Part shown: positions 43,075-52,397 of the stretch, piece after piece
How positions within the stretch are numbered: position 1 is the first letter of the stretch
Layout: every line of letters starts with the position of its first letter
Source of the DNA: Pseudomonas sp. Os17
Lineage (GTDB): Bacteria > Pseudomonadota > Gammaproteobacteria > Pseudomonadales > Pseudomonadaceae
DNA: 64,000 bases
Assembly (NCBI RefSeq): GCF_001547895.1
Contig: NZ_AP014627.1
Span: 1,801,501-1,865,500, forward strand
Reading direction: 5' to 3'
Translations under genes and position numbers: made by a program
The notes under the pieces: generated by a model
What the model was told of the DNA's origin: nothing
Database searches by the model: none
Seen by the model: the letters and a program-made list of their open reading frames with translations, nothing else

Positions 43075-43575
43075 ATGGCGAAGAGCGAAGCAGCAGAGAA
43101 ACCCACCGCAGGGAAAAGCAAACTCAAGCTTATCCTCTTGATTGTCCTGGCGTTGTTGCTGGCCATCGGCCTGTCGGTCGGCGCCACCTGGTATTTCATG
43201 CACAGCTCCCAGAGCAAGCCCGCCCCGGCCGCGGAAACCGCCAGCAATGTCAAGCCGGCGGCGATCTACGAGCCCATGGCTCCGGCCTTTGTCGCCAACT
43301 ACACGCAGAATGGCCGGCAGCGCTACATGCAGGTGAGCATTACCCTGCTGGCGCGCAACCAGGCCGATCTGGATGCGCTGAAAGTGCACATGCCGGTGAT
43401 CCGCAACAACCTGGTAATGCTTTTCTCCGGACAGAATTTCGACACCCTGGCGACTCCGGTCGGTCAGGAAATGCTCCGCCAGAAGGCTACGGCCAGCGTC
43501 CAGGAAGTGGCGCAGAAAGAGGTGGGCAAAGTGGTGGTCGAGCAGTTGCTCTTTACTAACTTCGTACTGCAGTAG
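43075..43575 (+). CDS. fliL: Flagellar basal body-associated protein FliL
   Basis: A 166-residue single-pass inner membrane protein. A short basic N-terminus (MAKSEAAEKPTAGKSKLK) precedes the TM at about residues 20-41 (LILLIVLALLLAIGLSVGATWYF). The periplasmic domain (about 60-166) has the FliL pattern AFVANYTQNGRQRYMQVSITLLARNQADLDAL. FliL surrounds and supports the stator. First gene of the operon. Confidence 0.94.
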   Translation: MAKSEAAEKPTAGKSKLKLILLIVLALLLAIGLSVGATWYFMHSSQSKPAPAAETASNVKPAAIYEPMAPAFVANYTQNGRQRYMQVSITLLARNQADLDALKVHMPVIRNNLVMLFSGQNFDTLATPVGQEMLRQKATASVQEVAQKEVGKVVVEQLLFTNFVLQ

Positions 43576-43584
43576 GAACACGAC

Positions 43585-44553
43585 ATGGCCGTGCAGGACC
43601 TGCTGTCCCAGGATGAGATCGACGCACTGTTGCATGGTGTCGACGACGGTCTGGTACAGACCGAACACGCTGCCGAACCCGGCAGTGTCAAAAGCTACGA
43701 CCTGACCAGCCAGGATCGCATCGTCCGCGGACGCATGCCGACCCTGGAAATGATCAACGAGCGTTTCGCCCGCTATACAAGGATCAGCATGTTCAACATG
43801 CTGCGTCGTTCCGCCGATGTGGCGGTAGGTGGCGTGCAGGTCATGAAGTTCGGTGAGTACGTGCACTCGCTGTACGTGCCCACCAGCCTCAACCTGGTGA
43901 AGATCAAGCCGCTGCGTGGCACGGCGCTGTTCATTCTCGACGCCAAGCTGGTGTTCAAGCTGGTGGACAACTTCTTCGGTGGCGACGGCCGTCACGCCAA
44001 GATCGAAGGGCGTGAATTCACCCCGACCGAGCTGCGGGTGGTGCGCATGGTGCTGGAGCAGGCCTTCGTCGATCTGAAGGAAGCCTGGCAGGCGATCATG
44101 CCGGTCAACTTCGAGTACATAAACTCCGAAGTGAACCCGGCCATGGCCAACATCGTCGGTCCCAGCGAGGCCATCGTGGTGTCGACCTTCCATATCGAAC
44201 TCGATGGCGGTGGCGGCGACCTGCACGTGACCATGCCGTACTCGATGATCGAGCCGATCCGGGAAATGCTCGACGCCGGCTTCCAGTCCGACCTGGACGA
44301 CCAGGACGAGCGCTGGAGCAAGGCCCTGCGCGAGGACGTGCTGGATGTGGCCGTACCGCTGAGCGCCACCGTGGCTCGTCGTCAGTTGCGCCTGCGGGAC
44401 ATCCTGCACATGCAGCCGGGCGATGTGATCCCGGTGGAGCTGCCGGAAGACATGATCATGCGCGCCAACGGCGTACCGTCGTTCAAGGTCAAGCTGGGTT
44501 CCCACAAGGGCAACCTGGCGCTGCAAGTGATCGAGCCGATCGAGCGCCGTTGA
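43585..44553 (+). CDS. fliM: Flagellar motor switch protein FliM
   Basis: A 322-residue C-ring protein. The N-terminal CheY-P docking peptide is present: LLSQDEIDALLHGVDDG at residues 6-22. The CheC-like middle domain runs about 45-230, with MFNMLRRSADVAVGGVQ. The C-terminal SpoA/FliN-like domain covers about 245-320 (DVAVPLSATVARRQLRLRDILHMQPGDVIPVE). It lies 9 bp after fliL. Confidence 0.97.
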   Translation: MAVQDLLSQDEIDALLHGVDDGLVQTEHAAEPGSVKSYDLTSQDRIVRGRMPTLEMINERFARYTRISMFNMLRRSADVAVGGVQVMKFGEYVHSLYVPTSLNLVKIKPLRGTALFILDAKLVFKLVDNFFGGDGRHAKIEGREFTPTELRVVRMVLEQAFVDLKEAWQAIMPVNFEYINSEVNPAMANIVGPSEAIVVSTFHIELDGGGGDLHVTMPYSMIEPIREMLDAGFQSDLDDQDERWSKALREDVLDVAVPLSATVARRQLRLRDILHMQPGDVIPVELPEDMIMRANGVPSFKVKLGSHKGNLALQVIEPIERR

Positions 44554-44608
44554 GCGGCGCTCCAACCTGTTTGCTGTTCAATGAATTTTTGCCCGTCGAG
44601 GACCCATG

Positions 44609-45070
44609 ATGGCTGACGAAATTAACTCCCAGGACGACCAGGCACTGGCCGACGAATGGGCTGCTGCACTGGAAGAAACCGGTGATGCCGGTCAAGCGGA
44701 TATCGACGCTCTGTTGGCGGCCGATGCTGGGGCGGCGTCAAGTTCCGGGCGTTTGCAGATGGAAGAGTTCGGCAGCGTGCCCAAGAGTCACGAGCCGGTC
44801 ACTCTGGATGGCCCCAACCTGGATGTGATTCTCGACATTCCGGTGTCGATCTCCATGGAAGTGGGCAGCACCGATATCAACATCCGCAACCTGTTGCAGC
44901 TCAACCAGGGTTCGGTGATCGAGCTTGACCGCCTGGCCGGCGAGCCGCTGGACGTGCTGGTCAACGGCACCCTGATCGCACACGGCGAAGTGGTGGTGGT
45001 CAACGAAAAGTTCGGCATTCGCCTGACCGACGTGATCAGCCCCAGCGAACGCATCAAGAAGCTGCGCTAA
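44609..45070 (+). CDS. fliN: Flagellar motor switch protein FliN
   Basis: A 153-residue C-ring protein. The conserved SpoA domain spans about residues 70-150: LDVILDIPVSISMEVGSTDINIRNLLQLNQGSVIELDRLAGEPLDVLVNG, here broken by no unusual changes. The N-terminal 60 residues are acidic and variable. Two ATGs are adjacent (44606, 44609); the second gives better spacing to CGAGGA. The stop abuts the GTG start of fliO. Confidence 0.95.
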   Translation: MADEINSQDDQALADEWAAALEETGDAGQADIDALLAADAGAASSSGRLQMEEFGSVPKSHEPVTLDGPNLDVILDIPVSISMEVGSTDINIRNLLQLNQGSVIELDRLAGEPLDVLVNGTLIAHGEVVVVNEKFGIRLTDVISPSERIKKLR

Positions 45071-45508
45071 GTGAACAAGCTGCCTGGCGTTGTGCTCGGT
45101 TTGCCTCTGAGCGCCCTGGCTGCGGAGCCGGTGGCGAGTGCCGCGGCTGCAGCGCCCGCAGTGGGCAGCGTCAGTGGCCAGCTGACCCAGCTGGTGCTGG
45201 GGCTACTGCTGGTGATTGGGCTGATCTTCTTCCTCGCCTGGCTGTTGCGCCGGGTGCAGCAGGCCGGTCCTGCGGGCAAGGGCCAGGTGATCGAACTGAT
45301 CGGCTCCCGCGCATTGGGGCCGCGGGATCGCCTGGTGCTGGTGCAGGTGGGCAATGAGCAGGTTCTGCTGGGCCTGACCCCGGGCACCATCACTGCGTTG
45401 CATGTACTCAAAGAGCCGGTGCAGGTGCCCAGTGCCGAGCAGGCGACGCCCGAGTTCGCCCAGCGCCTGATGGAGCTGTTGGGCAAGGATCAGAAGGATA
45501 AGAAGTAA
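45071..45508 (+). CDS. fliO: Flagellar biosynthetic protein FliO
   Basis: A 145-residue membrane protein that helps assemble FliP. A cleavable-type leader ([17 protein letters not shown]) is followed by a TM at about residues 37-57 ([26 protein letters not shown]). The cytoplasmic part has [36 protein letters not shown] start directly after the fliN stop; TAATG overlap with fliP. Confidence 0.93.
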   Translation: MNKLPGVVLGLPLSALAAEPVASAAAAAPAVGSVSGQLTQLVLGLLLVIGLIFFLAWLLRRVQQAGPAGKGQVIELIGSRALGPRDRLVLVQVGNEQVLLGLTPGTITALHVLKEPVQVPSAEQATPEFAQRLMELLGKDQKDKK

Positions 45509-46257
45509 TGCCGTTGCGCATCATCTTGACGTTGGCACTGATGTTGGCGGCGCCACTGGCGCTGGCCGCCGACCCGTTGTCGATCCCGGCGATCACCCTT
45601 GGCACCAACGCCAGCGGCCAGCAGGAATACTCGGTCAGCCTGCAGATTCTGCTGATCATGACCGCGCTGAGCTTCATCCCGGCGTTCGTCATGCTGATGA
45701 CCAGCTTTACCCGGATCATCATTGTCTTCTCGATCCTGCGTCAGGCCCTGGGCCTGCAGCAGACCCCATCGAACCAGATCCTCACCGGCATGGCGCTGTT
45801 CCTCACCATGTTCATCATGGCGCCGGTATTCGATCGGGTGAATCAGGATGCCTTGCAGCCCTACCTGGCGGAAAAACTCACCGCCCAGGATGCGGTGGCC
45901 AAGGCGCAGGTGCCGATCAAGGACTTCATGCTGGCGCAGACCCGCAGCAGTGACCTGGAGCTGTTCATGCGCCTGTCCAAGCGCACCGACATCGCCAGTC
46001 CCGACCAGGCGCCGCTGACCATTCTGGTGCCGGCCTTCGTCACCTCCGAGCTCAAGACCGCGTTCCAGATCGGCTTCATGATCTTCATCCCGTTCCTGAT
46101 CATCGACCTGGTGGTGGCCAGTGTGCTGATGGCGATGGGGATGATGATGCTCTCGCCGCTGATCATTTCCCTGCCGTTCAAGATCATGCTGTTCGTTCTG
46201 GTGGACGGCTGGGCATTGATCATCGGCACCTTGGCGGGCAGTTTCGGCGGTGTCTAA
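45508..46257 (+). CDS. fliP: Flagellar export gate protein FliP
   Basis: A 249-residue polytopic protein with a signal peptide ([19 protein letters not shown]). TM segments lie near residues 45-75 ([25 protein letters not shown]) and at 185-245 ([33 protein letters not shown]), the latter being the FliP family signature. Five FliP, four FliQ and one FliR form the export pore. ATG overlaps the fliO stop. Confidence 0.97.
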   Translation: MPLRIILTLALMLAAPLALAADPLSIPAITLGTNASGQQEYSVSLQILLIMTALSFIPAFVMLMTSFTRIIIVFSILRQALGLQQTPSNQILTGMALFLTMFIMAPVFDRVNQDALQPYLAEKLTAQDAVAKAQVPIKDFMLAQTRSSDLELFMRLSKRTDIASPDQAPLTILVPAFVTSELKTAFQIGFMIFIPFLIIDLVVASVLMAMGMMMLSPLIISLPFKIMLFVLVDGWALIIGTLAGSFGGV

Positions 46258-46281
46258 AACCTTGTTAGCGGGTACTCGACA

Positions 46282-46551
46282 ATGACTCCTGAAGTCGCGG
46301 TAGACCTGTTTCGCGAAGCGCTCTGGCTGACCACCATGATGGTGGCGGTGCTGGTGGTGCCCAGCCTGCTGGTGGGCTTGATGGTGGCCATGTTCCAGGC
46401 GGCCACCCAGATCAACGAGCAGACCCTGAGCTTTCTGCCGCGCCTGCTGGTGATGCTGGTGACCCTGATCGTCGCCGGCCCCTGGCTGGTGCAAACCTTC
46501 ATGGAATACATCCGTCAGTTGTACGGCAGTATTCCTCAGCTGATCGGCTGA
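46282..46551 (+). CDS. fliQ: Flagellar export gate protein FliQ
   Basis: An 89-residue protein with two TM helices (about 16-38 and 50-72). VDLFREALWLTTMMVAVLVVPSLLVGLMVAMFQAATQINEQTLSFLPRLL shows the typical pattern, with the VAMFQAATQINEQTLSF loop as family signature. It is a subunit of the FliPQR core, and fliR follows after 4 bp. Confidence 0.96.
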   Translation: MTPEVAVDLFREALWLTTMMVAVLVVPSLLVGLMVAMFQAATQINEQTLSFLPRLLVMLVTLIVAGPWLVQTFMEYIRQLYGSIPQLIG

Positions 46552-46555
46552 GCCG

Positions 46556-47338
46556 ATGTCCCTGCTGGCGTTGACCGACACCCAGATCAGTACCTGGGTG
46601 GCGAGCTTCATGCTGCCGCTGTTCCGGGTCACTTCGCTGCTGATGGTGATGCCGATCTTCGGTACCACCCTGGTGCCGCGTCGCGTGCGTCTGTACTTCG
46701 CCCTGGCGATTACCGTGGTCATCGCTCCGGGCCTACCGCCCATGCCCGAGGTGCATGCCCTGGACCTCAGCGGCCTGCTGCTGATTGCCGAGCAGATCCT
46801 GATCGGCGCGGTGCTGGGCTTCTCGCTGCAGTTGTTCTTCCAGTCCTTCGTGGTTGCCGGGCAGATCGTGGCGATCCAGATGGGCATGGGCTTCGCCTCC
46901 ATGGTCGACCCCACCAACGGCGTGTCGGTGGCGGTGATCGGGCAGTTCTTCACCATGCTGGTGAGCTTGCTGTTCCTGGCCATGAACGGCCATCTGGTGG
47001 TGTTCGAGGTACTCACCGAGAGCTTTACCACGCTGCCTGTTGGGGGCGGCCTGATGGTCAATCACTACTGGGAGCTGGCGGGCAAGCTGGGCTGGGTGCT
47101 GGGGGCGGCGCTGCTGCTGGTGCTGCCGGCGATCACGGCCCTGCTGGTGGTCAACATCGCCTTTGGCGTGATGACCCGGGCGGCGCCGCAGTTGAACATC
47201 TTCTCCATCGGTTTCCCGCTGACCCTGGTGCTGGGCATGGCCATCGTCTGGATCAGCCTGGCCGACATTCTCAACCAGTATCAACCGCTGGCCTCCGAGG
47301 CCCTGCAGTTCTTACGCGAACTGGCAAAGGCGCGCTGA
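46556..47338 (+). CDS. fliR: Flagellar export gate protein FliR
   Basis: A 260-residue polytopic protein with about six TM helices. ASFMLPLFRVTSLLMVMPIFG near the start and QMGMGFASMVDPTNG near residue 107 are family signatures. It caps the FliP-FliQ helical pore and contacts FlhB. It lies 4 bp after fliQ and 3 bp before flhB. Confidence 0.96.
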   Translation: MSLLALTDTQISTWVASFMLPLFRVTSLLMVMPIFGTTLVPRRVRLYFALAITVVIAPGLPPMPEVHALDLSGLLLIAEQILIGAVLGFSLQLFFQSFVVAGQIVAIQMGMGFASMVDPTNGVSVAVIGQFFTMLVSLLFLAMNGHLVVFEVLTESFTTLPVGGGLMVNHYWELAGKLGWVLGAALLLVLPAITALLVVNIAFGVMTRAAPQLNIFSIGFPLTLVLGMAIVWISLADILNQYQPLASEALQFLRELAKAR

Positions 47339-47341
47339 GCC

Positions 47342-48517
47342 ATGGCCGAGAGCGAAAGCGGTCAGGACAAGACAGAAGACCCCACGGAGAAGCGCAAGAA
47401 GGACTCCCGGGAAAAGGGCGAGATCGCTCGTTCCAAGGAGCTCAATACCCTGGCGATCATGTTGGCGGGGGCGGGCGGTCTGCTGGTGTATGGCGGTGGC
47501 CTGGCCCAGGACCTGCTGGAAATCATGCGCCTGAATTTTTCCTTGCCCCGGGAGGTGCTGCTCAGCCCGGGAGCCATGGGGCAGTACCTGCTGCACTCGG
47601 GCAAGATCGCCATCCTGGCGGTGCAGCCGGTGCTTTTGACCTTGCTGCTGGCGGCCATCATCGGTCCGATTTCCCTGGGGGGCTGGCTGTTCGCGGGCAA
47701 GAGCCTGGCGCCCAAGTTCAGTCGGATGAACCCGGCCGCCGGCCTCAAGCGGATGTTTGCCTTCTCGGCGGTGATCGAATTGCTCAAGGCCCTGGCCAAG
47801 TTCGGTCTGGTGCTGTTCGTGGCGCTTTCGGTGTTGTCGTCGGACATTGACGACCTGCTGCGGATCGCCCACGAACCCCTCGAGCTGGCGATCATCCACA
47901 GCGTCCAGGTGGTGGGCTGGAGTACCTTGTGGATGGCGTGCGGGCTGATCCTGATCGCCGCGGTGGATGTGCCGGTGCAGATGTATCAGGCCCACAAGAA
48001 ACTGCTGATGACCAAGCAGGAAGTGCGTGACGAGCACAAGGATCAGGAGGGGCGGCCCGAGGTCAAGCAGCGGATTCGCCAGACTCAGCGCGAGATGTCC
48101 CAGCGGCGGATGATGGCCGCGATTCCCGAGGCCGACGTGGTCATCACCAACCCGACCCACTACGCCGTGGCTCTCAAGTACGACGCCGAGAAGGGCGGGG
48201 CGCCAGTGCTGCTGGCCAAGGGCAGCGATTTTCTGGCCTTGAAGATCCGCGAAATTGCCGTGGCCCATGAAGTGATGCTGCTGGAATCCCCGGCGCTGGC
48301 GCGTTCGATCTACTACTCCACCGAACTTGAGGAAGAGATCCCGGCGGGCCTGTACCTGGCGGTGGCTCAGGTCCTGGCCTACGTCTACCAGATCCGTCAG
48401 CATCGCGCGGGCAAGGGCAAGCGCCCCGATCCGCTCAAGGATCTGCCGATTCCGCCAGACTTGCGGCGTGACACGTCCGGCAAGCAATCCCCCGGCGGCC
48501 CGGTGGAGCCTCTCTAG
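47342..48517 (+). CDS. flhB: Flagellar export switch protein FlhB
   Basis: A 391-residue protein: a charged N-terminus (SGQDKTEDPTEKRKKDSREKGEIARSKEL), four TM helices at about residues 35-210, and a cytoplasmic domain. The autocleavage site NPTH starts at residue 270 (VITNPTHYAVALKYD). Cleavage there, triggered with FliK, changes export from hook to filament substrates. The C-terminal tail is slightly extended and Pro/Gly-rich. Last gene of the fliL operon. Confidence 0.97.
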   Translation: MAESESGQDKTEDPTEKRKKDSREKGEIARSKELNTLAIMLAGAGGLLVYGGGLAQDLLEIMRLNFSLPREVLLSPGAMGQYLLHSGKIAILAVQPVLLTLLLAAIIGPISLGGWLFAGKSLAPKFSRMNPAAGLKRMFAFSAVIELLKALAKFGLVLFVALSVLSSDIDDLLRIAHEPLELAIIHSVQVVGWSTLWMACGLILIAAVDVPVQMYQAHKKLLMTKQEVRDEHKDQEGRPEVKQRIRQTQREMSQRRMMAAIPEADVVITNPTHYAVALKYDAEKGGAPVLLAKGSDFLALKIREIAVAHEVMLLESPALARSIYYSTELEEEIPAGLYLAVAQVLAYVYQIRQHRAGKGKRPDPLKDLPIPPDLRRDTSGKQSPGGPVEPL

Positions 48518-48740
48518 GTACGGGTATCCAGGGGCGGGCATCGACCGGGCGCGGCTTTATCGGCGAACGGGACCTGATTCAGTCAGAAAAATGGCTAATT
48601 GCCATTATCTGGCCTTGTAACCCTGGCTCCTGCAGCTGACCTGCGTCGTCCCTCTTGCCCATGAGGGTGGCCTCGCGATCTTGTCCGTCGACACCCGGAT
48701 TCCTTCAGGTTCAGGGCGCGATCACGCTCTGCGGCAAAGT

Positions 48741-48757
48741 TGGAAGGCTTCTTGCAG
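48741..48757 (+). promoter_or_regulatory. Sigma-54 promoter of flhA
   Basis: TTGGAAGG-CTTC-TTGCA: GG at 48742-48743, N10, GC at 48754-48755, 61 bp before flhA. The TTGG and TTGCA cores are exact. The rest of the 298-bp gap 48518-48815 holds an ATGGC/GCCAT stem near 48591-48605 and no convincing gene. Confidence 0.82.
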
Positions 48758-48815
48758 TAGCAGCCCCGTGCCGCTTCAGGCGTCAAAAGTTTGCTTTACG
48801 GAACGGGGTAAATCG

Positions 48816-50945
48816 GTGGATCGCTCTCAGTTAATCAGCACGGCTCGCAGTAACCTGGCTGACCTCGGTCGAGGCAACCTGGGTGTACCGGTGCTGCTGT
48901 TGGTCATGCTGGCCATGATGATGCTGCCGGTGCCGGCGTTCCTGCTGGACGTGTTCTTCACCTTCAACATCGCCCTGTCGATCGTGGTCCTGCTGGTTTG
49001 CGTGTATGCCCTGCGGCCGTTGGACTTTGCCGTGTTCCCCACCATCCTGCTGGTGGCGACGCTGTTGCGTCTGGCGCTCAACGTGGCCTCGACCCGGGTG
49101 GTCATGCTTCACGGCCAGGAGGGCCATGCCGCCGCCGGTAAGGTGATCCAGGCCTTCGGTGAGGTGGTGATCGGCGGCAACTACGTGGTCGGTATCGTGG
49201 TCTTCGCGATCCTCATGATCATCAACTTCGTGGTCGTGACCAAGGGTGCCGGACGGATCTCCGAGGTGAGCGCACGCTTCACCCTGGATGCCATGCCCGG
49301 TAAGCAGATGGCCATCGACGCTGACTTGAACGCCGGCCTGATCGACCAGAACCAGGCCAAGCTGCGCCGTCTGGAAGTGGCCCAGGAGGCCGAGTTCTAC
49401 GGCTCCATGGACGGTGCCAGCAAGTTCGTCCGCGGTGACGCCATCGCCGGTCTGCTGATTCTCTTCATCAACCTGATCGGCGGCATGGCGGTCGGTATCT
49501 TCCAGCACAACATGAGCTTTGCCGATGCCGGCAAGGTTTACGCCTTGCTGACCATCGGTGACGGTTTGGTGGCGCAGTTGCCATCGCTGTTGCTGTCCAC
49601 CGCGGCGGCCATCATGGTCACCCGGGCTTCGGGTTCCGAAGAGATGGGCAAGCAGATCAACCGGCAGATGTTCGCCTCGCCCAAGGCGCTGGCGGTGGCG
49701 GCGGGGTTGATGGCGGTGATGGGGCTGGTGCCGGGCATGCCGCACTTCTCCTTCCTGAGCCTGGCGGCGGTGGCCGGCGGCGCGGCGTATCTGGTCTGGA
49801 GAAAGCAGAATCTGGTCAAGCTCAAGGCGCAGGAAGAGATCCAGCGTCAGCAGGATCTGCTGCCGTCTCCGGCCCGGGCCATGGAAACCAAGGAGCTGGG
49901 CTGGGACGACGTGACTCCGATCGACATGATCGGCCTGGAAGTGGGTTATCGCCTGATTCCCCTGGTGGATCGCAACCAGGGTGGGCAGTTGCTGGCGCGG
50001 ATCAAGGGGGTGCGCAAGAAGCTCTCCCAGGACCTGGGTTTCCTCATGCCCACCGTGCATATCCGCGACAACCTGGACCTGGCGCCCAGCGCCTATCGCC
50101 TGACGCTGATGGGGGTGATCCTGGCCGAGGCCGAGATCTACCCGGATCGCGAGCTGGCGATCAACCCGGGGCAGGTCTACGGCACCCTCAACGGCATTTC
50201 CGCCCGGGATCCGGCCTTCGGCCTGGAGGCGGTGTGGATCGAGATCAGCCAGCGGCCCCAGGCGCAGTCCCTGGGCTACACCGTGGTGGACGCCAGTACC
50301 GTGGTCGCCACCCACTTGAACCAGATTCTCTACAAGCACTCCAGCGAGCTGATCGGTCACGAGGAAGTGCAGCAACTGATGCAACTGCTGGCCAAGAGTT
50401 CGCCAAAGCTGGCGGAAGAACTGGTGCCGGGGGTGCTGTCGCTGTCACAACTGCTCAAGGTGTTGCAGGCGCTGCTGGCCGAACAGGTGCCGGTGCGGGA
50501 CATCCGCAGCATCGCCGAGGCCATCGCCAACAATGCCGCCAAGAGTCAAGATACTGCCGCTTTGGTCGCGGCGGTTCGCGTCGGACTGTCTCGTGCAATC
50601 GTCCAAAGCATTGTAGGCACTGAGTCTGAGCTGCCTGTGATCACCTTGGAGCCAAGGTTGGAACAAATTTTGCTCAGCAGTTTGCAGAAGGCAGGACAAG
50701 GCCAGGAAGAAGGCGTTCTGCTGGAGCCAAGCATGGCTGAGAAGCTGCAACGTTCGCTGATCGAAGCGGCGCAGCGTCAAGAGATGCAAGGTCAACCGGT
50801 GATTCTGTTGGTAGCGGGTCCGGTCCGCGCCATGCTTTCGCGGTTCGGGCGTCTCGCCGTTCCAGGTTTGCATGTGCTGGCGTACCAGGAAATTCCCGAC
50901 AACAAGCAAGTGACCATCGTTGCGACAGTAGGGCCCAACGGCTGA
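48816..50945 (+). CDS. flhA: Flagellar export protein FlhA
   Basis: A 709-residue export gate protein. About eight TM helices lie in residues 25-330 (GVPVLLLVMLAMMMLPVPAFLLDVFF; VVLLVCVYALRPLDFAVFPTILL with FHIPEP-type features ALNVASTRVVM). The C-terminal cytoplasmic domain, from about residue 360, docks chaperone-substrate complexes. GTG 48816 gives the expected length and has ACGGGGTAA upstream; the open frame extends further but without family similarity. It heads a flhA-flhF-fleN-fliA unit. Confidence 0.95.
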   Translation: MDRSQLISTARSNLADLGRGNLGVPVLLLVMLAMMMLPVPAFLLDVFFTFNIALSIVVLLVCVYALRPLDFAVFPTILLVATLLRLALNVASTRVVMLHGQEGHAAAGKVIQAFGEVVIGGNYVVGIVVFAILMIINFVVVTKGAGRISEVSARFTLDAMPGKQMAIDADLNAGLIDQNQAKLRRLEVAQEAEFYGSMDGASKFVRGDAIAGLLILFINLIGGMAVGIFQHNMSFADAGKVYALLTIGDGLVAQLPSLLLSTAAAIMVTRASGSEEMGKQINRQMFASPKALAVAAGLMAVMGLVPGMPHFSFLSLAAVAGGAAYLVWRKQNLVKLKAQEEIQRQQDLLPSPARAMETKELGWDDVTPIDMIGLEVGYRLIPLVDRNQGGQLLARIKGVRKKLSQDLGFLMPTVHIRDNLDLAPSAYRLTLMGVILAEAEIYPDRELAINPGQVYGTLNGISARDPAFGLEAVWIEISQRPQAQSLGYTVVDASTVVATHLNQILYKHSSELIGHEEVQQLMQLLAKSSPKLAEELVPGVLSLSQLLKVLQALLAEQVPVRDIRSIAEAIANNAAKSQDTAALVAAVRVGLSRAIVQSIVGTESELPVITLEPRLEQILLSSLQKAGQGQEEGVLLEPSMAEKLQRSLIEAAQRQEMQGQPVILLVAGPVRAMLSRFGRLAVPGLHVLAYQEIPDNKQVTIVATVGPNG

Positions 50946-50956
50946 GGTAGTGGGTT

Positions 50957-52279
50957 ATGCAAGTTAAGCGTTTTTTCGCCGCCGATATGCGTCAGGCCAT
51001 GAAACTGGTTCGTGATGAGTTGGGCGCTGAAGCTGCCATCATCGGCAACCGGCGGATTGCCGGCGGGGTCGAGCTGACGGCTGCCCTGGATTACAAGTTG
51101 TCGGCCCTGTCGCCACGGGTTCCGAACATGGAGCTTGAGGACGAGCTGCGCAAGACTCAGTCGCGGATCGTCACCGCCCAGGCCGAACTGAGCCTGCGGG
51201 GCGAGGGCGACAACGCCTCGATCACCAATCGCCAGCTGTTCGCCGGCCTGCCGCTGACCGCTGCCGAACCGCTGATCGAGCCGACCCTGACCGAGCGTCC
51301 GCGTCCGGCCCCGGCGCCAGTCGCACCGGCTGCGGATTCCCGCGCGCTGGACTCGATGCGTTTCGAGCTCAACGGCCTGCGCGAGCTGCTGGAAGTGCAG
51401 CTCGGTTCCCTGGCCTGGAGCCAATTGCAGGGCAGTCGCCCGGAGCAGGCCAACCTCTGGCGCCGTCTGCAGCGCATCGGCCTGTCCGGTCCGCTAGCCC
51501 GTGATCTGCTGGCATTGATCACCGATATCGACGAGCCGCGCCAGGCCTGGCGTATGCTGCTGGCGCACCTGGCGCGGATGATCCTGACGCCGGAAGTCGA
51601 GCCCCTGGAAGAAGGTGGCGTAATTGCCATGGTCGGCCCCGCCGGCATGGGCAAGACCACCACCCTGGCCAAGCTGGCCGCACGCTATGTACTCAAGTAC
51701 GGCGCACAGAACATTGCCCTGGTCAGCATGGACAGCTTCCGTATCGGCGCCCAGGAGCAGCTCAAGACGTTGGGGCGTATCCTCAATGTCTCGGTGACCC
51801 ATGTCGATCCTGGCCAATCCCTGGCCCAGGCGCTGGACCCGCTGCTGCGCAAGCGCGTGGTGCTGATCGACACCGCCGGCCTGCAGGCCAGCGACCCGGC
51901 ATTGCGCATGCAGCTGGAAAGCCTGGCCGGTCGCGGGATCCGCGCGAAGAACTATCTGGTGCTGGCGACCACCAGCCAGAAGCAGGTGCTGACCGCCGCC
52001 TACCACAGCTACAAGCGCTGCGGTCTGGCCGGTTGCATCCTGACTAAACTGGATGAAACAGCCAGTCTTGGCGAGGTCTTGAGCCTGGCCATCAGTCATG
52101 AATTGCCGGTCGCCTATCTGACCGACGGCCCGCGGATTCCTGACGATTTGCACCTGCCTCGCCGGCATCAGTTGGTGAGCCGCGCAGTGAGCGTGCAGAT
52201 GCAGGAAGAACCCAGCGAAGAAGCCATGGCCGACATGTTCGCTGACCTCTACCACAGCCCGACCAAGCGGGTCGGCTGA
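50957..52279 (+). CDS. flhF: Flagellar biosynthesis GTPase FlhF
   Basis: A 440-residue SRP-type GTPase that marks the cell pole for flagellum assembly. The N-terminal B domain (residues 1-150) starts MQVKRFFAADMRQAMKLVRDELG. The G domain has P-loop VGPAGMGKTTTLAKLAARY near residue 226, then MDSFRIGAQEQLKTLGRIL and VLIDTAGLQASD, and TKLDETASLGEVLSLA near residue 362. It works with FleN, encoded next, to give one or a few polar flagella. It lies 11 bp after flhA. Confidence 0.96.
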   Translation: MQVKRFFAADMRQAMKLVRDELGAEAAIIGNRRIAGGVELTAALDYKLSALSPRVPNMELEDELRKTQSRIVTAQAELSLRGEGDNASITNRQLFAGLPLTAAEPLIEPTLTERPRPAPAPVAPAADSRALDSMRFELNGLRELLEVQLGSLAWSQLQGSRPEQANLWRRLQRIGLSGPLARDLLALITDIDEPRQAWRMLLAHLARMILTPEVEPLEEGGVIAMVGPAGMGKTTTLAKLAARYVLKYGAQNIALVSMDSFRIGAQEQLKTLGRILNVSVTHVDPGQSLAQALDPLLRKRVVLIDTAGLQASDPALRMQLESLAGRGIRAKNYLVLATTSQKQVLTAAYHSYKRCGLAGCILTKLDETASLGEVLSLAISHELPVAYLTDGPRIPDDLHLPRRHQLVSRAVSVQMQEEPSEEAMADMFADLYHSPTKRVG

Positions 52280-52397
52280 GTTAGACATGAAAAGATTGCA
52301 GTGTATCTACATCGATGGTCTGCCATGCATTGTTCCAACGGTGAACGCGCAGCCAGTTATGTGGCCCCGTCTAAGTAAGACAAGGTAAAGAAAGAAC

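Noticed and set aside
48518..48815. N-terminal extension of FlhA through the flhB-flhA gap
   Set aside because: The frame is open from 48681, but it would cross the sigma-54 promoter, has no similarity to FlhA, and GTG 48816 gives the family length of 709 residues.
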